Source: Bin5 sp965221345 (lineage in GTDB: Bacteria > Chloroflexota > Anaerolineae > Caldilineales > Caldilineaceae). From it: a DNA stretch of 64,000 nucleotides. Position 1 is the first letter of the stretch; the number at the start of each line of letters is the position of its first letter. The translations under genes and the position numbers were made by a program. The notes under the pieces were generated by a model. That model was not told the origin of the DNA. It was given only the letters and a program-made list of their open reading frames with translations, and did not search any database. Positions 1-8,702 of this stretch are shown piece after piece. Where the stretch lies: the NCBI GenBank assembly GCA_965221345.1, contig CBDCSD010000002.1, forward strand, positions 2,666,001 through 2,730,000. Reading direction: 5' to 3'.

Positions 1-114
1 CTTATCAATGACGCCGCCTATGGGGATGTGCTGGCGTCGCTTAAGGAGCGCATGTTGCAGTGGTTTATGGAAACCAGCGATGTTGTGCCGCATGAGCCGG
101 ACAAGCGGCAATGA
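1..114 (+). CDS. Sulfatase, C-terminal fragment (5' end outside window)
   Basis: Frame 1 is open from the window edge to TGA at 112-114 and encodes 37 residues. The tail contains LKERMLQWFMETSDVVPHEP, a pattern typical of the last helix of bacterial type I sulfatases (alkaline phosphatase superfamily). No catalytic residues lie in the window, so the assignment rests only on this tail. It is convergent with the minus-strand transporter gene that ends at 136. A second, complete sulfatase gene lies at 56694. Confidence 0.6.
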   Translation, partial: LINDAAYGDVLASLKERMLQWFMETSDVVPHEPDKRQ

Positions 115-135
115 TCTTGATTCGTGATATCGGAT

Positions 136-1053
136 TTACGATTCAGAGACTTGCCTCTGTACGACAAGACGTTCCAACAAGGAGATGACGAGGAAGAAGA
201 CCATGCCGGTGAGCGAAGCAAAGAGAATCGAGGCCCACAGCTTTTCCGGCCCGGTGGCGTAATATTGGTTGAAGTTGAGGATTACCCGGCCCAGGCCGTC
301 GGCGATGCCGCTGGGCAGTTCACCGATGATGGCGCCGACTACGCTGGCCGTGGCCGAGACTTTGAGGGCCGTAAAAATGTAGGGCAGGGCAGCGGGGACC
401 CGCAGCTTCCACAGAATGTCCCAGGACGAGGCCGCGTAGGAGTGCATCAACTCGACAGCGGTGGGTTCCGGCGAACGGAGGCCTTGCAGCGTGTTGATTG
501 TAACGGGGAAAAAGGTCAGATAGGCGGCGATCACCGCCACGGAGAACCAGCTGCCGCCCAGCCAGATGACAACCATCGGGGCAATGGCCAGCAGGGGAAC
601 GGTCTGCGACGCCACAACATAGGGCAACAGGCCCCGCTCCAGCAGCCCCGAGTGAGCGAAGGCGACGCCAAGGGAGAAGCCGAGGACTCCGCCGATAAGG
701 AATCCGGCCGCGGCTTCTTGAAGGGTAAAGAGTGACGCCTGCAACAGAATTGACAGCAGGATCGTGTCACTGCCCCGCCGCGGCGGCTTGAAAATCGTCT
801 GCAGAATGTCCCACAGGTGAGGCATGGCCCGGTTGTCGGCGCGGACAGGCAACTTCACTTCGCACAAGCCGACGGAGCCGCACAGCACGCCGACCGGCTT
901 GCCGGCGTCCGCTTGTACAGGTACGGTCCCCCGCAGGTACGCGCCACCCGGTGCGCCCAGCAGCTTATACGCTTCCCAGAACAATCCCAGCAGCAGAACA
1001 ATGACGATGAAATAGCCGATCGCGTTAAGCTTTGGAAGTCTGGTCGGCTTCAC
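136..1053 (-). CDS. ABC transporter permease, NitT/TauT type
   Basis: This 305-residue inner-membrane permease belongs to the binding-protein-dependent importer family. A membrane segment lies at about residues 13-35. A polar insert of roughly 60 residues, probably periplasmic, separates it from the conserved five-helix core. The EAA-like cytoplasmic loop is visible around SSWDILWKLRVPAALPYIF. The insert makes it longer than the usual 250-270 residues. The GTG start overlaps the stop of the dihydropyrimidinase gene (GTGA, 1050-1053), so translation is probably coupled. I infer import of a pyrimidine, hydantoin or related ureide from this context. The ATPase and binding protein are not in the window. 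Confidence 0.8.
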   Translation of the reverse strand: MKPTRLPKLNAIGYFIVIVLLLGLFWEAYKLLGAPGGAYLRGTVPVQADAGKPVGVLCGSVGLCEVKLPVRADNRAMPHLWDILQTIFKPPRRGSDTILLSILLQASLFTLQEAAAGFLIGGVLGFSLGVAFAHSGLLERGLLPYVVASQTVPLLAIAPMVVIWLGGSWFSVAVIAAYLTFFPVTINTLQGLRSPEPTAVELMHSYAASSWDILWKLRVPAALPYIFTALKVSATASVVGAIIGELPSGIADGLGRVILNFNQYYATGPEKLWASILFASLTGMVFFLVISLLERLVVQRQVSES

Positions 1054-2456
1054 AATACCTCCGCAAATGGCTTGCGCTGCAGGAAGCGCCCCCCGCCGGC
1101 GGCGCCCAACCAGCTGTCACCGTCTACGATCACCCGCCCGCGCAGAAGGACTTTCTCGGCCCAGCCCCGCACGCGCATGCCCTCGTAGACGTTGTAGTCG
1201 GTGTTCATATGGTGCGTTGTCGCGGAGATCGTGTGTTCCTTTTTTGCATCCCAGATGACGATGTCGGCGTCGGAACCGACCGCGATCGTACCTTTGCGGG
1301 GATAGAGGCCGAAGATTTTAGCCGGGTTGGTGCTTGTAATCTCGACAAAGCGGTTGGCGCTATAGTGGCCGCCGCCCACGCCCGCATGCCACATCACCGG
1401 CATTCGATCCTCGATGCCGGGCATGCCGTTAGGGATCTGGTGAAAGCCTTCTCGGCCCAACTCCTTGCCGGCGATGCGACCTTTAACGCCACCTTCGAAC
1501 CAGAAGGGGCAGTGGTCGGTGGAAATCGCCTGCAGGCCGCCGTCCGCCAGCGCCTTCCAGAGGGCGGCGGCATCTTTTGGCTGCCGTACCGGTGGCGAAC
1601 AGACGTACTTGGCTCCCTCATAGCCGGGTTTGGCCAGATCCTCCTCAAAGACAAATAGGTACTGTGTGCAGGTTTCACCCATCACCGGGAAGCCCTTGGC
1701 CCGGCCCAAAGCAAGCTGTTCGAAAGCTTCTTCGCAGGTGACATGCACGACGTACAGGGGCGCGCCGCTGATGCCGGAGAAGGCGACTGCCCGCCCGGTC
1801 GCCTCGGATTCGGCCATGGCCGGATGGGCGGTGGCATGATACTTGGGTGCGGTCTTGCCTTCATCCAGCAGCCTTTTCGTCAGATCGGCGATGACGTCGC
1901 CGTTTTCTGCATGAACCATTACGAGCAGGCCGTGTTCGGCGGCAACCTGCATGGCGCGAAAGAGAGTTGTGTCGTCGACTTGAAAGAGACCCTTGTAGGC
2001 CATGAAGAGCTTGAGGCTGGTGATTCCCTCGTCGACGACTGTCGGGATCTCGGCCATGACGTCGTCGCGCAGGTCAGTGATGGCAACGTGAAAGCCGTAG
2101 TCGATGGCCGCTTTGTCGGCGGCCTTTCCGTGCCAAGCGTCGATGCCTTCCTTGAGTGAACCGCCCACCGGCTGAATGACAAAGTCGATGTGGGTAGTGG
2201 TTGCACCGAAGGCGGCGGCGCGATGGCCGGTGAAGAAGTCGTCCGAAGAGACGGTGCCGCCGAAGGGCAGTTCCAGATGGGTATGGACGTCGATACCGCC
2301 GGGCAGGAGCAGTCTGCCGGTGGCATCGATTACGTGCATGCCTTCGGTGGGCAGATCGAGCCCGATCAGCGCCACTCGTTCGTCCTCAATCAGGAGATCG
2401 GCCTGTACGCTGTCGGCGGCGGTGACGATCGTTCCGTTCTTGATCAAAGTTGGCAT
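1050..2456 (-). CDS. hydA: Dihydropyrimidinase / D-hydantoinase
   Basis: This is a cyclic amidohydrolase of 468 residues that opens the ring of dihydropyrimidines or 5-substituted hydantoins to N-carbamoyl amino acids. The metal-site motif DVHTH follows the first beta strands (His58 and His60). The carboxylated metal-bridging lysine is in SLKLFMAYKG (about residue 149), and HAENGD and STDHCPF supply further ligand and active-site residues. I chose the ATG at 2456 because AGAGGA lies just upstream; an earlier in-frame start at 2477 has no such site. The next gene upstream encodes the enzyme for the following pathway step. Strict substrate (dihydrouracil, hydantoin or another cyclic ureide) cannot be read from the sequence. 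Confidence 0.9.
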   Translation of the reverse strand: MPTLIKNGTIVTAADSVQADLLIEDERVALIGLDLPTEGMHVIDATGRLLLPGGIDVHTHLELPFGGTVSSDDFFTGHRAAAFGATTTHIDFVIQPVGGSLKEGIDAWHGKAADKAAIDYGFHVAITDLRDDVMAEIPTVVDEGITSLKLFMAYKGLFQVDDTTLFRAMQVAAEHGLLVMVHAENGDVIADLTKRLLDEGKTAPKYHATAHPAMAESEATGRAVAFSGISGAPLYVVHVTCEEAFEQLALGRAKGFPVMGETCTQYLFVFEEDLAKPGYEGAKYVCSPPVRQPKDAAALWKALADGGLQAISTDHCPFWFEGGVKGRIAGKELGREGFHQIPNGMPGIEDRMPVMWHAGVGGGHYSANRFVEITSTNPAKIFGLYPRKGTIAVGSDADIVIWDAKKEHTISATTHHMNTDYNVYEGMRVRGWAEKVLLRGRVIVDGDSWLGAAGGGRFLQRKPFAEVL

Positions 2457-2534
2457 ATCGGGTTCCTCTAAGGCCAATCAGCGCAAGCTGGGTGCGTCAG
2501 TAGTCTCTTATGGGCCAATCAGGGTGCGTCGCAG

Positions 2535-3407
2535 TCAGGCCGCCACGATCTTGTCGTACATGTCGGGCCGCCGGTCGCGCAGGAACTGCCACGTGTCCCG
2601 CACTTCCTTGATCAGATCCAGGTCCAGGTCGCGGACGATCAATTCCTCCGCGTAGGGATCGCCCTGGCCGGGAAGGTCATCGCGCTCGCCGAGCGTGGTC
2701 ACGAATTCGCCGCGCGGCGTGCAAAAGTAGCTCTGGCCGTAGAAGTCGTTGTCGCCAAGTTCCGCTTCGACGCCGACACGGTTGATGGTGCCGACGAAGT
2801 AGCCGTTGGCGATGGCGTGACTGGTCTGTTCGATGCGCCACAGGTGCTGCGAGAGGCCGCGCGAAGTGGCGGACGGGATGAAGACGATCTCGGCGCCGTT
2901 CAGCCCCAACATGCGCGCGCCTTCTGGGAAATGACGGTCGTAACAGATGTATACGCCCACCTTGCCCACGGCCGTGTTGAAGACAGGGTAGCCGAGATTC
3001 CCCGGGCGGAAGTAGAATTTTTCCCAGAAGCCTGGCAGATGAGGCAGGTGCGTCTTGCGATATTTTCCCAGGTAGCTGCCGTCGGCGTCGATCACGGCGG
3101 CGGTGTTGTAGTAGAGACCGGGCTGTTCCTCCTCATACATGGGGACGATCAACACCATTTTCGTCTCGCCAGCCAGCTTTTGCATCCTCTCGGTAGTCGG
3201 GCCGTCGGGGATGCGCTCGGCAATGCCGTACCAATGGGGGTCCTGCACCTGGCAGAAATAGGGGCCGTGGAAGAGCTCCTGGAAACAGATTACCTGCACG
3301 CCATGATCAGCGGCCTGACGGGCGTACATTTCGTGCTTCTCGATCATTGACTCTTGGTCGCCGCTCCACGAGGCCTGGAGCAGCGCGCCGCGGACGATGC
3401 GGGACAT
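2535..3407 (-). CDS. Beta-ureidopropionase / N-carbamoyl amidase (nitrilase superfamily)
   Basis: The 290-residue protein is a carbon-nitrogen hydrolase that would release ammonia and CO2 from N-carbamoyl-beta-alanine or a related N-carbamoyl amine. The nitrilase triad is visible: Glu44 in CFQELFHGPY, Lys118 in YRKTHLPH and Cys155 in ICYDRHFPEG. The SATSRGLSQHLWRIEQ stretch resembles reductive-pyrimidine-pathway members rather than plant-type N-carbamoylputrescine amidases, but the two groups are close. The start at 3407 is supported by AGGAGA nine bases upstream. It sits beside dihydropyrimidinase, consistent with consecutive steps. Its position in a longer same-strand run suggests co-transcription. 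Confidence 0.85.
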   Translation of the reverse strand: MSRIVRGALLQASWSGDQESMIEKHEMYARQAADHGVQVICFQELFHGPYFCQVQDPHWYGIAERIPDGPTTERMQKLAGETKMVLIVPMYEEEQPGLYYNTAAVIDADGSYLGKYRKTHLPHLPGFWEKFYFRPGNLGYPVFNTAVGKVGVYICYDRHFPEGARMLGLNGAEIVFIPSATSRGLSQHLWRIEQTSHAIANGYFVGTINRVGVEAELGDNDFYGQSYFCTPRGEFVTTLGERDDLPGQGDPYAEELIVRDLDLDLIKEVRDTWQFLRDRRPDMYDKIVAA

Positions 3408-3531
3408 AGACGGTTCTCCTGTTAGTCGAGCGGGAATGTAAAAAGCATAGGTTGGGAGCGTTTCAGGTTCTGCGGGAAGACGTGAAGGGGGACGTAGACG
3501 CTTGTTCGACAGATACACAAAATACGAGGTC

Positions 3532-4353
3532 CTATCCAAGTTCCTCGATCATGTAGGCAAGCCCCAACGAGCGCAGCTCCTGGGTTACGTAGCGCAGGAC
3601 GGCCTCCTCCATCGCGCGCGGGTAGGCTACCTTCCACTGCTCGCAGATGGCCGGGCCGCACTCGCGCATGATACGGGCCAGACGCAACGGGAAGCGCGCC
3701 GCCTCTTCAAGCGGCAGATTGGTCAGTGACGCGGCCTCTTCCACGCGCTGGCGGTGGTCGGGGAGAAGAAATTCGTTCAGAGCTTTTACGCCGCGGTCCC
3801 GGCGGCGCCCGCTCGCCGCGCAGAGTACGTCGGTGAGCACCAGAAGGATTATCGAGTTGCCAGCCGCGGCGACCAACTTCTCATCGCGGCCCACGACCAC
3901 GGGCAGCATGGCGACACAACGCCAAAATTCGGGAACTGCCCTGTTCAGAAGCTCCGCGGCCGCTGCCGGCGTGAGGGCATCGCCCGGACTCTGCTGCCTT
4001 GCCAGAGTGCCATCCTTTTCGTATAGCACCCGCGACTCGCCAAGTGTCACTTCGGCGCGCTCTTCGTCATGCAGCCAAACATCCAAGCGCATTGCTTCGT
4101 CGGTCATGGCATTGACCATCCGGCCGCTGAACATCATTCGCATAAAGACCAAGGGACGGATTTCGGCCAGCCACGTCTCTACTTCCTCGCGAAACTCTTC
4201 GAGATTGGCGGGTGCTACCAACAGATGGGCGTCCACGTCGCTCCAACGGTCAGCCGTTTTTTTGCCGAAGCTGCCGGCCAGCCATGCGGCGCGAATACGG
4301 GGATCGGCTTTGGCGGCGAGCGCGTCAATGAAAAGGTCTTGCGCTGTCGTCAT
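3532..4353 (-). CDS. Nucleotidyltransferase-fold protein
   Basis: The 273-residue protein opens with the polymerase-beta-like nucleotidyltransferase motif: GSFG at 27-30 followed by DVD at 39-41, the expected G-S...D-x-D metal-binding pattern. The rest is helical and resembles aminoglycoside-adenylyltransferase-like proteins of unknown substrate. Its ATG overlaps the stop of the molybdenum hydroxylase large subunit (ATGA, 4350-4353), so it is translationally coupled to that operon. A role in cofactor or substrate adenylylation is possible but not shown. Antibiotic resistance should not be assumed from the fold. Confidence 0.65.
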   Translation of the reverse strand: MTTAQDLFIDALAAKADPRIRAAWLAGSFGKKTADRWSDVDAHLLVAPANLEEFREEVETWLAEIRPLVFMRMMFSGRMVNAMTDEAMRLDVWLHDEERAEVTLGESRVLYEKDGTLARQQSPGDALTPAAAAELLNRAVPEFWRCVAMLPVVVGRDEKLVAAAGNSIILLVLTDVLCAASGRRRDRGVKALNEFLLPDHRQRVEEAASLTNLPLEEAARFPLRLARIMRECGPAICEQWKVAYPRAMEEAVLRYVTQELRSLGLAYMIEELG

Positions 4354-6701
4354 GCCACCACTCTTGTTGTAGCCTCCATCACTAGCTGGAAGAGCCGGTT
4401 AGGGCTGAGCGGAATCTCGCACACCTCCAATTCGATATCGCGGAAGGCATTGTCCATGGCTTGAGCGAAGAGCGCACCCACGGGTATCGCACCGGCCTCC
4501 CCCGCTCCCTTCACGCCCAGTGGATTCAGTGGGGACGGCGTCTCGATGTGGTCACTCACAATGTTCGGCACGTCTGAGGCGGTAGGCAACAGGTAGTCCA
4601 TCAGCGAAGCGTTGAGAAGGGCACCGTTCTCATCGAAATGCAACTGCTCGTAGAAGGCATTGCCGATTCCCTGGGCCACACCGCCCTGGATCTGCCCTTC
4701 GACAATCAGCGGATTGATCACCTTGCCGCAGTCGTGGACGACGACGTACTTTTCGATCTCAACCAGGAAAGTCTCGGGGTCAACCTTTACAATCATGGCG
4801 TGAACGCCGGATGCGGTCGCGCCGCGTTCCGGACCGAAGTATTCGGTTGCCTCCAGCCCCGGCTCTGTGCCCGGTTTAACCGCGCCCCGCATTGGGTTGG
4901 CCTCAGCAGCCAGTTCATCGAGGGAGATCGACGTCTGCGGCACGCCCTTGACCCGCACTCGCCTTTCAATCAATTCCAGATCCTCTTCGGCGGCTTCAAG
5001 TTTTTCGCCCGCCAACTTCAGAATCTTAGCCCGCACTTTGGCCGCGGCAGCATGCATGGCGTTGCCGACGACCACCGCGCCGCGGCTGGCGAATGTGCCC
5101 GCGCCCCAGTAGAAGAGGTCGGTGTCACCGGTTACAATGTGGACGTCGGCGACGGCCACACCGATCTGATCGGCCACGACCTGAGCAAAACTGGTGAAAT
5201 GGCCCTGGCCTTGCGTGCCTACGCCGGTGGCGACGCTCACCTTGCCGCTGGCCTCGACAGTAACCCTGGCCCCTTCATAGGGGCCGATACCGGTGCCTTC
5301 GATATAGTTGACGACGGCGATGCCGACCCGCTCGCCGGCCGCTTCCCGCCGCGGCTGCTCCTCGCGGATGAACTCCTGATAGCCTATCAGTTCCAGCGCC
5401 CGATCCAGGGCCGGTTCGTAATTGCCGCTGTCGTAAACCAACTGGGTGAAGTCCTGGAAGATTATCTCGTTTGCATAAGGGAACTGCTCGGGACGGATAA
5501 AGTTCCTGCGACGAATCGCAATTCGGTCAATATCCAACTCTTTGGCGGCGATGTCGAGCAGCCGCTCCATCACGAAGACGCCGTGCTGACGACCGGCGCC
5601 GCGGTAGGGCGTGACGATCGGCTTGGTAGTAAAGATGCTGGTGAACTGCGAGTGGTAGTGGGGCACGACATAGGGGCCGAGAAGCGTACATTGGGTGCTG
5701 ACGGGAAGGGTCAGCCCATACGGCGCGTAGGCGCCGGCGTCATGGAGGAATACGTCCTTCACGCCCAGAATTGTGCCATCGTCTTTGAGGGCGATAGCGG
5801 CGTCGTGCACCTGTCCCCGTTCTTGGGTCGTGGCGTAGAAGTTCTCCTCCCGATCCTCGATCCACTTGAGCGGACAGCCAAGCTGCATTGTAGCCCAGGC
5901 GAGCAAGACCTCCTCCGGGTAGAACATCATGATCTTGGGGCCGAAGCCGCCGCCAATGAAGGGGGCGATTACCCGCACTTGGTGCTCCGAAAGCCCCAGC
6001 ATGGCGGCCAGGCCGTTGCGGATGGCAATGGGGGCTTGGGTCGTGTCCCAGACCGTGAGGTGCTGACTCTTGTCATCCCAACTGGCGACGATGCCCCGGT
6101 TTTCCATCGCCGCGGCCGTGCCGCGATCGTAGTGAAACCGGCGGCGAATGATCAGATCGGCCTCGGCTTCGGCACGCGTCCAGTCCCCTTTGTTCTGGGT
6201 CATGCGTGCATTCACGTTGTGTCCAAGATCATCGTGGACCAGGGGCGCGGCGCTGGTTAGTGCAGCTTCCAGATCGACAACAGCCTGCAGCGGTTCGTAA
6301 TCGATAAAAAGGTCTTCAAGCGCGTCTTCGGCGAGGTAGCGGCTCTCGGCAACTACCATCGCCACTGCCTCGCCGGCGTGGCGTATCTTCTCCTTGGCCA
6401 GAGGTACCTGCGTGCGTTGGTGAAACTCGAGTTGCTCCACCGGCGGCGGCGGCACCAAGAGCGGCCCCGGCTGCCAGAACTCTCCCAGGTCGCCGGCCGT
6501 GTAGACGGCAACGACTCCGCGGCGTTCTCTGGCGCCGCCCAACTCGACTGAGCGGATGCGGGCGTGGGCCAAATCACTGCGCAGGAAGGCTACGTGCAGC
6601 ATACCGGCAAGTTGCACATCATCAGTGAAGAGAGCACGTCCGGTCAGCAGTCGTGGATCTTCGTTGCGCTTGATCGGCTGGCCAAATTGGCGTGTGGACA
6701 T
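4350..6701 (-). CDS. Molybdenum hydroxylase large subunit (xanthine dehydrogenase / form II CoxL-like)
   Basis: The 783-residue protein is the molybdopterin-binding catalytic subunit of the xanthine oxidase family. It has the N-terminal hammerhead domain, the FIGGGFGPK motif near residue 249, and a catalytic glutamate at about 735 in GVKGAGEAG. The active-site loop reads PYRGAGR (365-371). True form I CO dehydrogenase has AYxCSFR there, so CO oxidation is unlikely and hydroxylation of a heterocycle or aldehyde is more probable. The [2Fe-2S] and FAD subunits lie upstream on the same strand, separated from it by a membrane-protein gene. No strong ribosome site precedes the ATG at 6701, but no better start is visible. 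Confidence 0.9.
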   Translation of the reverse strand: MSTRQFGQPIKRNEDPRLLTGRALFTDDVQLAGMLHVAFLRSDLAHARIRSVELGGARERRGVVAVYTAGDLGEFWQPGPLLVPPPPVEQLEFHQRTQVPLAKEKIRHAGEAVAMVVAESRYLAEDALEDLFIDYEPLQAVVDLEAALTSAAPLVHDDLGHNVNARMTQNKGDWTRAEAEADLIIRRRFHYDRGTAAAMENRGIVASWDDKSQHLTVWDTTQAPIAIRNGLAAMLGLSEHQVRVIAPFIGGGFGPKIMMFYPEEVLLAWATMQLGCPLKWIEDREENFYATTQERGQVHDAAIALKDDGTILGVKDVFLHDAGAYAPYGLTLPVSTQCTLLGPYVVPHYHSQFTSIFTTKPIVTPYRGAGRQHGVFVMERLLDIAAKELDIDRIAIRRRNFIRPEQFPYANEIIFQDFTQLVYDSGNYEPALDRALELIGYQEFIREEQPRREAAGERVGIAVVNYIEGTGIGPYEGARVTVEASGKVSVATGVGTQGQGHFTSFAQVVADQIGVAVADVHIVTGDTDLFYWGAGTFASRGAVVVGNAMHAAAAKVRAKILKLAGEKLEAAEEDLELIERRVRVKGVPQTSISLDELAAEANPMRGAVKPGTEPGLEATEYFGPERGATASGVHAMIVKVDPETFLVEIEKYVVVHDCGKVINPLIVEGQIQGGVAQGIGNAFYEQLHFDENGALLNASLMDYLLPTASDVPNIVSDHIETPSPLNPLGVKGAGEAGAIPVGALFAQAMDNAFRDIELEVCEIPLSPNRLFQLVMEATTRVVA

Positions 6702-6855
6702 GATTGAGCGAAACCTGTCTGAAGGAGATAGATGATACGCGTTACGAGGTGGGCGCCGGCGGATGTGCCGAGCGCCCCTCTTTGTTTTCCACGGTAGGGA
6801 GCGGCCATTGCATCAACTTTGAACCAAACGCCACTCTGTCCGATTCTCTGCTTCC

Positions 6856-8208
6856 TCAGCCTTTTGCCGGCACAGTGATAATCTCCGGCATCTCCGGGAG
6901 CGTCTCAGCCTCGTCACTAGCGGAGTCTTGCAGCCAGCCGCCCATCCCCATCGCCACCGGATACAGCGCCGCGTTCAGCAGGAACACGAACAGCGCGGTG
7001 AGCAGGTGGTCGGGTAAGGTAAAGGAAGGCAAATATTGGAGCAAGAAGAACGCGATCGTGGGTTGGGAGACGAGTGTATAGCCAACCATAAAGGCGCCCG
7101 AGGCAGCGAGCCTGAACTGCCAGTCTCCTGTCTTGAACCCGAATCGCGCCATCCACTGGCATGTCAGGTCCAGCAACACTGCGCCAAGTATGAAAACCAG
7201 AGTCATTCTGGGAGGGGCACCGCTGACGACTTCGGCAAAAGCAGTGACAGCGCTCCGTAACCCAAAGTAGAACAGCGCGAGGACGGTGGCAGTCCAAGGA
7301 CCTGGCACTATCCGTCTTCCCATGATCAGCAGAACGAAAGAAGAGACGCCGATAATGGTCGGATAGAGCCAAACGGGGCGTTGGGCCACTATTTTAGCTA
7401 CGACATCGATTTCCCACTCAATCGTTCCGATCGCGAGAAACAGGAGCAGCCCCATAGAAATGTAAAATAACTTGACCAAGTTGAGCCAGTTCTTTTTGGA
7501 GGCGATGACACTGATTCGGTTCCAGGCCAAACCGGGCCGGCGGCCGTCCAGCGCGGCACTATGCATATGAGGGCTAGAAGTCTTTGGAGAACGCTCCCCC
7601 TTGGTCTCCTCCGTCGAGCCGCGCAAAAATAAGCCGATGGCCGAGATGGCAAGGGACGATGCCGACACCGCCAAGAAGATATGGGGAGGGCTCCAAGCGG
7701 TTAGATCAACTCCATAGAGTTCGTGCCATATGGCGTCACCGGGGATGGAAAGCAGCCCGTATCCGGCGATCAACACAGCTGCCCCAACATAAGGATTGCG
7801 TCGCACCCACATACGCGGGTCCTTTATGCCTAATCGCAAGCTGCTAAAGGCCAGGGCGATCAATCCTCCCAAGGCGACGAGGAATGCAAGCAAGAAACCT
7901 CCATAGAGCATCAGATGGGGAGGCCAGAGGAAGTCTTCTCCTCCAGGAACGATTCCGGTGACGACATGCTCGCTGGCATCCCAGTACCCGCCGAAACTGA
8001 TGAGCAGAGAGCCAACGCCAATCAGCAGCGCGAGAGTATACGACAAACGTGGCGAGGTAGCGGCTGCCTTGTTTTTATAAACGGCCGCGGCCGACCCGTT
8101 GGCGGCGGCCTGTCGAATGGGCGACAAATAGAGCCACCACGCCAGGAAGGCCAAAATGCCAATGACTAGCGCCGAAAACGTCAAACCTTGCAGAAACAAA
8201 GAATTCAC
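6856..8208 (-). CDS. Polytopic membrane protein, unknown family, in molybdenum hydroxylase operon
   Basis: The 450-residue protein has about eleven to twelve hydrophobic segments and a short charged central loop around residues 195-240. I do not recognise the family. Conserved-looking features include SFGGYWDASEHVV and WPPHLMLYGGF near the second and third segments, with His and Trp residues close to the membrane face. A second similar pattern, DAIWHELYGVDLTAWSPPH, follows, so an internal repeat or a heme- or metal-binding role is conceivable. The GTG start overlaps the stop of the [2Fe-2S] subunit (GTGA, 8205-8208) and has AGGAGA seven bases upstream. It is therefore an integral member of the operon. 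An electron-transfer partner or transporter for the hydroxylase is inference. Confidence 0.75.
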   Translation of the reverse strand: MNSLFLQGLTFSALVIGILAFLAWWLYLSPIRQAAANGSAAAVYKNKAAATSPRLSYTLALLIGVGSLLISFGGYWDASEHVVTGIVPGGEDFLWPPHLMLYGGFLLAFLVALGGLIALAFSSLRLGIKDPRMWVRRNPYVGAAVLIAGYGLLSIPGDAIWHELYGVDLTAWSPPHIFLAVSASSLAISAIGLFLRGSTEETKGERSPKTSSPHMHSAALDGRRPGLAWNRISVIASKKNWLNLVKLFYISMGLLLFLAIGTIEWEIDVVAKIVAQRPVWLYPTIIGVSSFVLLIMGRRIVPGPWTATVLALFYFGLRSAVTAFAEVVSGAPPRMTLVFILGAVLLDLTCQWMARFGFKTGDWQFRLAASGAFMVGYTLVSQPTIAFFLLQYLPSFTLPDHLLTALFVFLLNAALYPVAMGMGGWLQDSASDEAETLPEMPEIITVPAKG

Positions 8209-8687
8209 GAGGGATTCTCCTGTATCAGTCTAGCGCCCAACTGCACGGCCTCAACGATCTTTTGGTAACCGGTGCAGCGGCAGATGTTGCCCGAAAGGAG
8301 ATCGCGTATCTCCGTTTCCGTTGGATGCGGGTTCTCCCGTAGAAATGGGATCAGCGACATCAGAATTCCCGGCGTGCAGAAGCCGCATTGGAGACCATGC
8401 GCCTCCCAGAAGCCATGTTGCAATGGGTGCATCTGATTTGGGCCGCTTTCCAACCCTTCGACCGTGGCCAGCTCGCGCCCATTCGCCTGTACAGCGAAAA
8501 GCAGGCAGGAGCGGACAGCCACATTATCCAATAGTATAGTGCAAGCTCCGCAGACGCCGTGTTCGCAGCCTACGTGCGTGCCTGTCAAACCGAGGTCGTG
8601 GCGCAGAAAGTCGCTCAGCAGCAATCGCGGCTCGACAGAGCGCTCATACCGCTTGCCATTTACGGTCAGTGTGATTGTCTGGTTCAA
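8205..8687 (-). CDS. Molybdenum hydroxylase [2Fe-2S] subunit (CoxS/XdhC type)
   Basis: The 160-residue protein carries both iron-sulfur clusters of the xanthine oxidase family small subunit. The plant-ferredoxin-like cluster uses Cys41, Cys46, Cys49 and Cys61 (GCEHGVCGACT). The second cluster uses Cys101, Cys104, Cys136 and Cys138 (CGFCTPG and CRCTGY). Length is normal. It passes electrons from the molybdenum site to FAD. The start is TTG at 8687, with AGGAAGGG upstream. It follows the FAD subunit by 15 bases and overlaps the membrane-protein gene by four. Confidence 0.93.
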   Translation of the reverse strand: MNQTITLTVNGKRYERSVEPRLLLSDFLRHDLGLTGTHVGCEHGVCGACTILLDNVAVRSCLLFAVQANGRELATVEGLESGPNQMHPLQHGFWEAHGLQCGFCTPGILMSLIPFLRENPHPTETEIRDLLSGNICRCTGYQKIVEAVQLGARLIQENPS

Positions 8688-8702
8688 TGGGCAGGACCCT
8701 TC

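Noticed and set aside
4638..6260. 540-codon open frame on the plus strand
   Set aside because: It is antisense to the molybdenum hydroxylase large subunit, whose motifs are all intact. The long frame follows from GC-rich codon use and its translation shows no recognisable domain.
4350..6701. Carbon monoxide dehydrogenase catalytic subunit
   Set aside because: The active-site loop is PYRGAGR and not AYxCSFR, so CO oxidation is unlikely.
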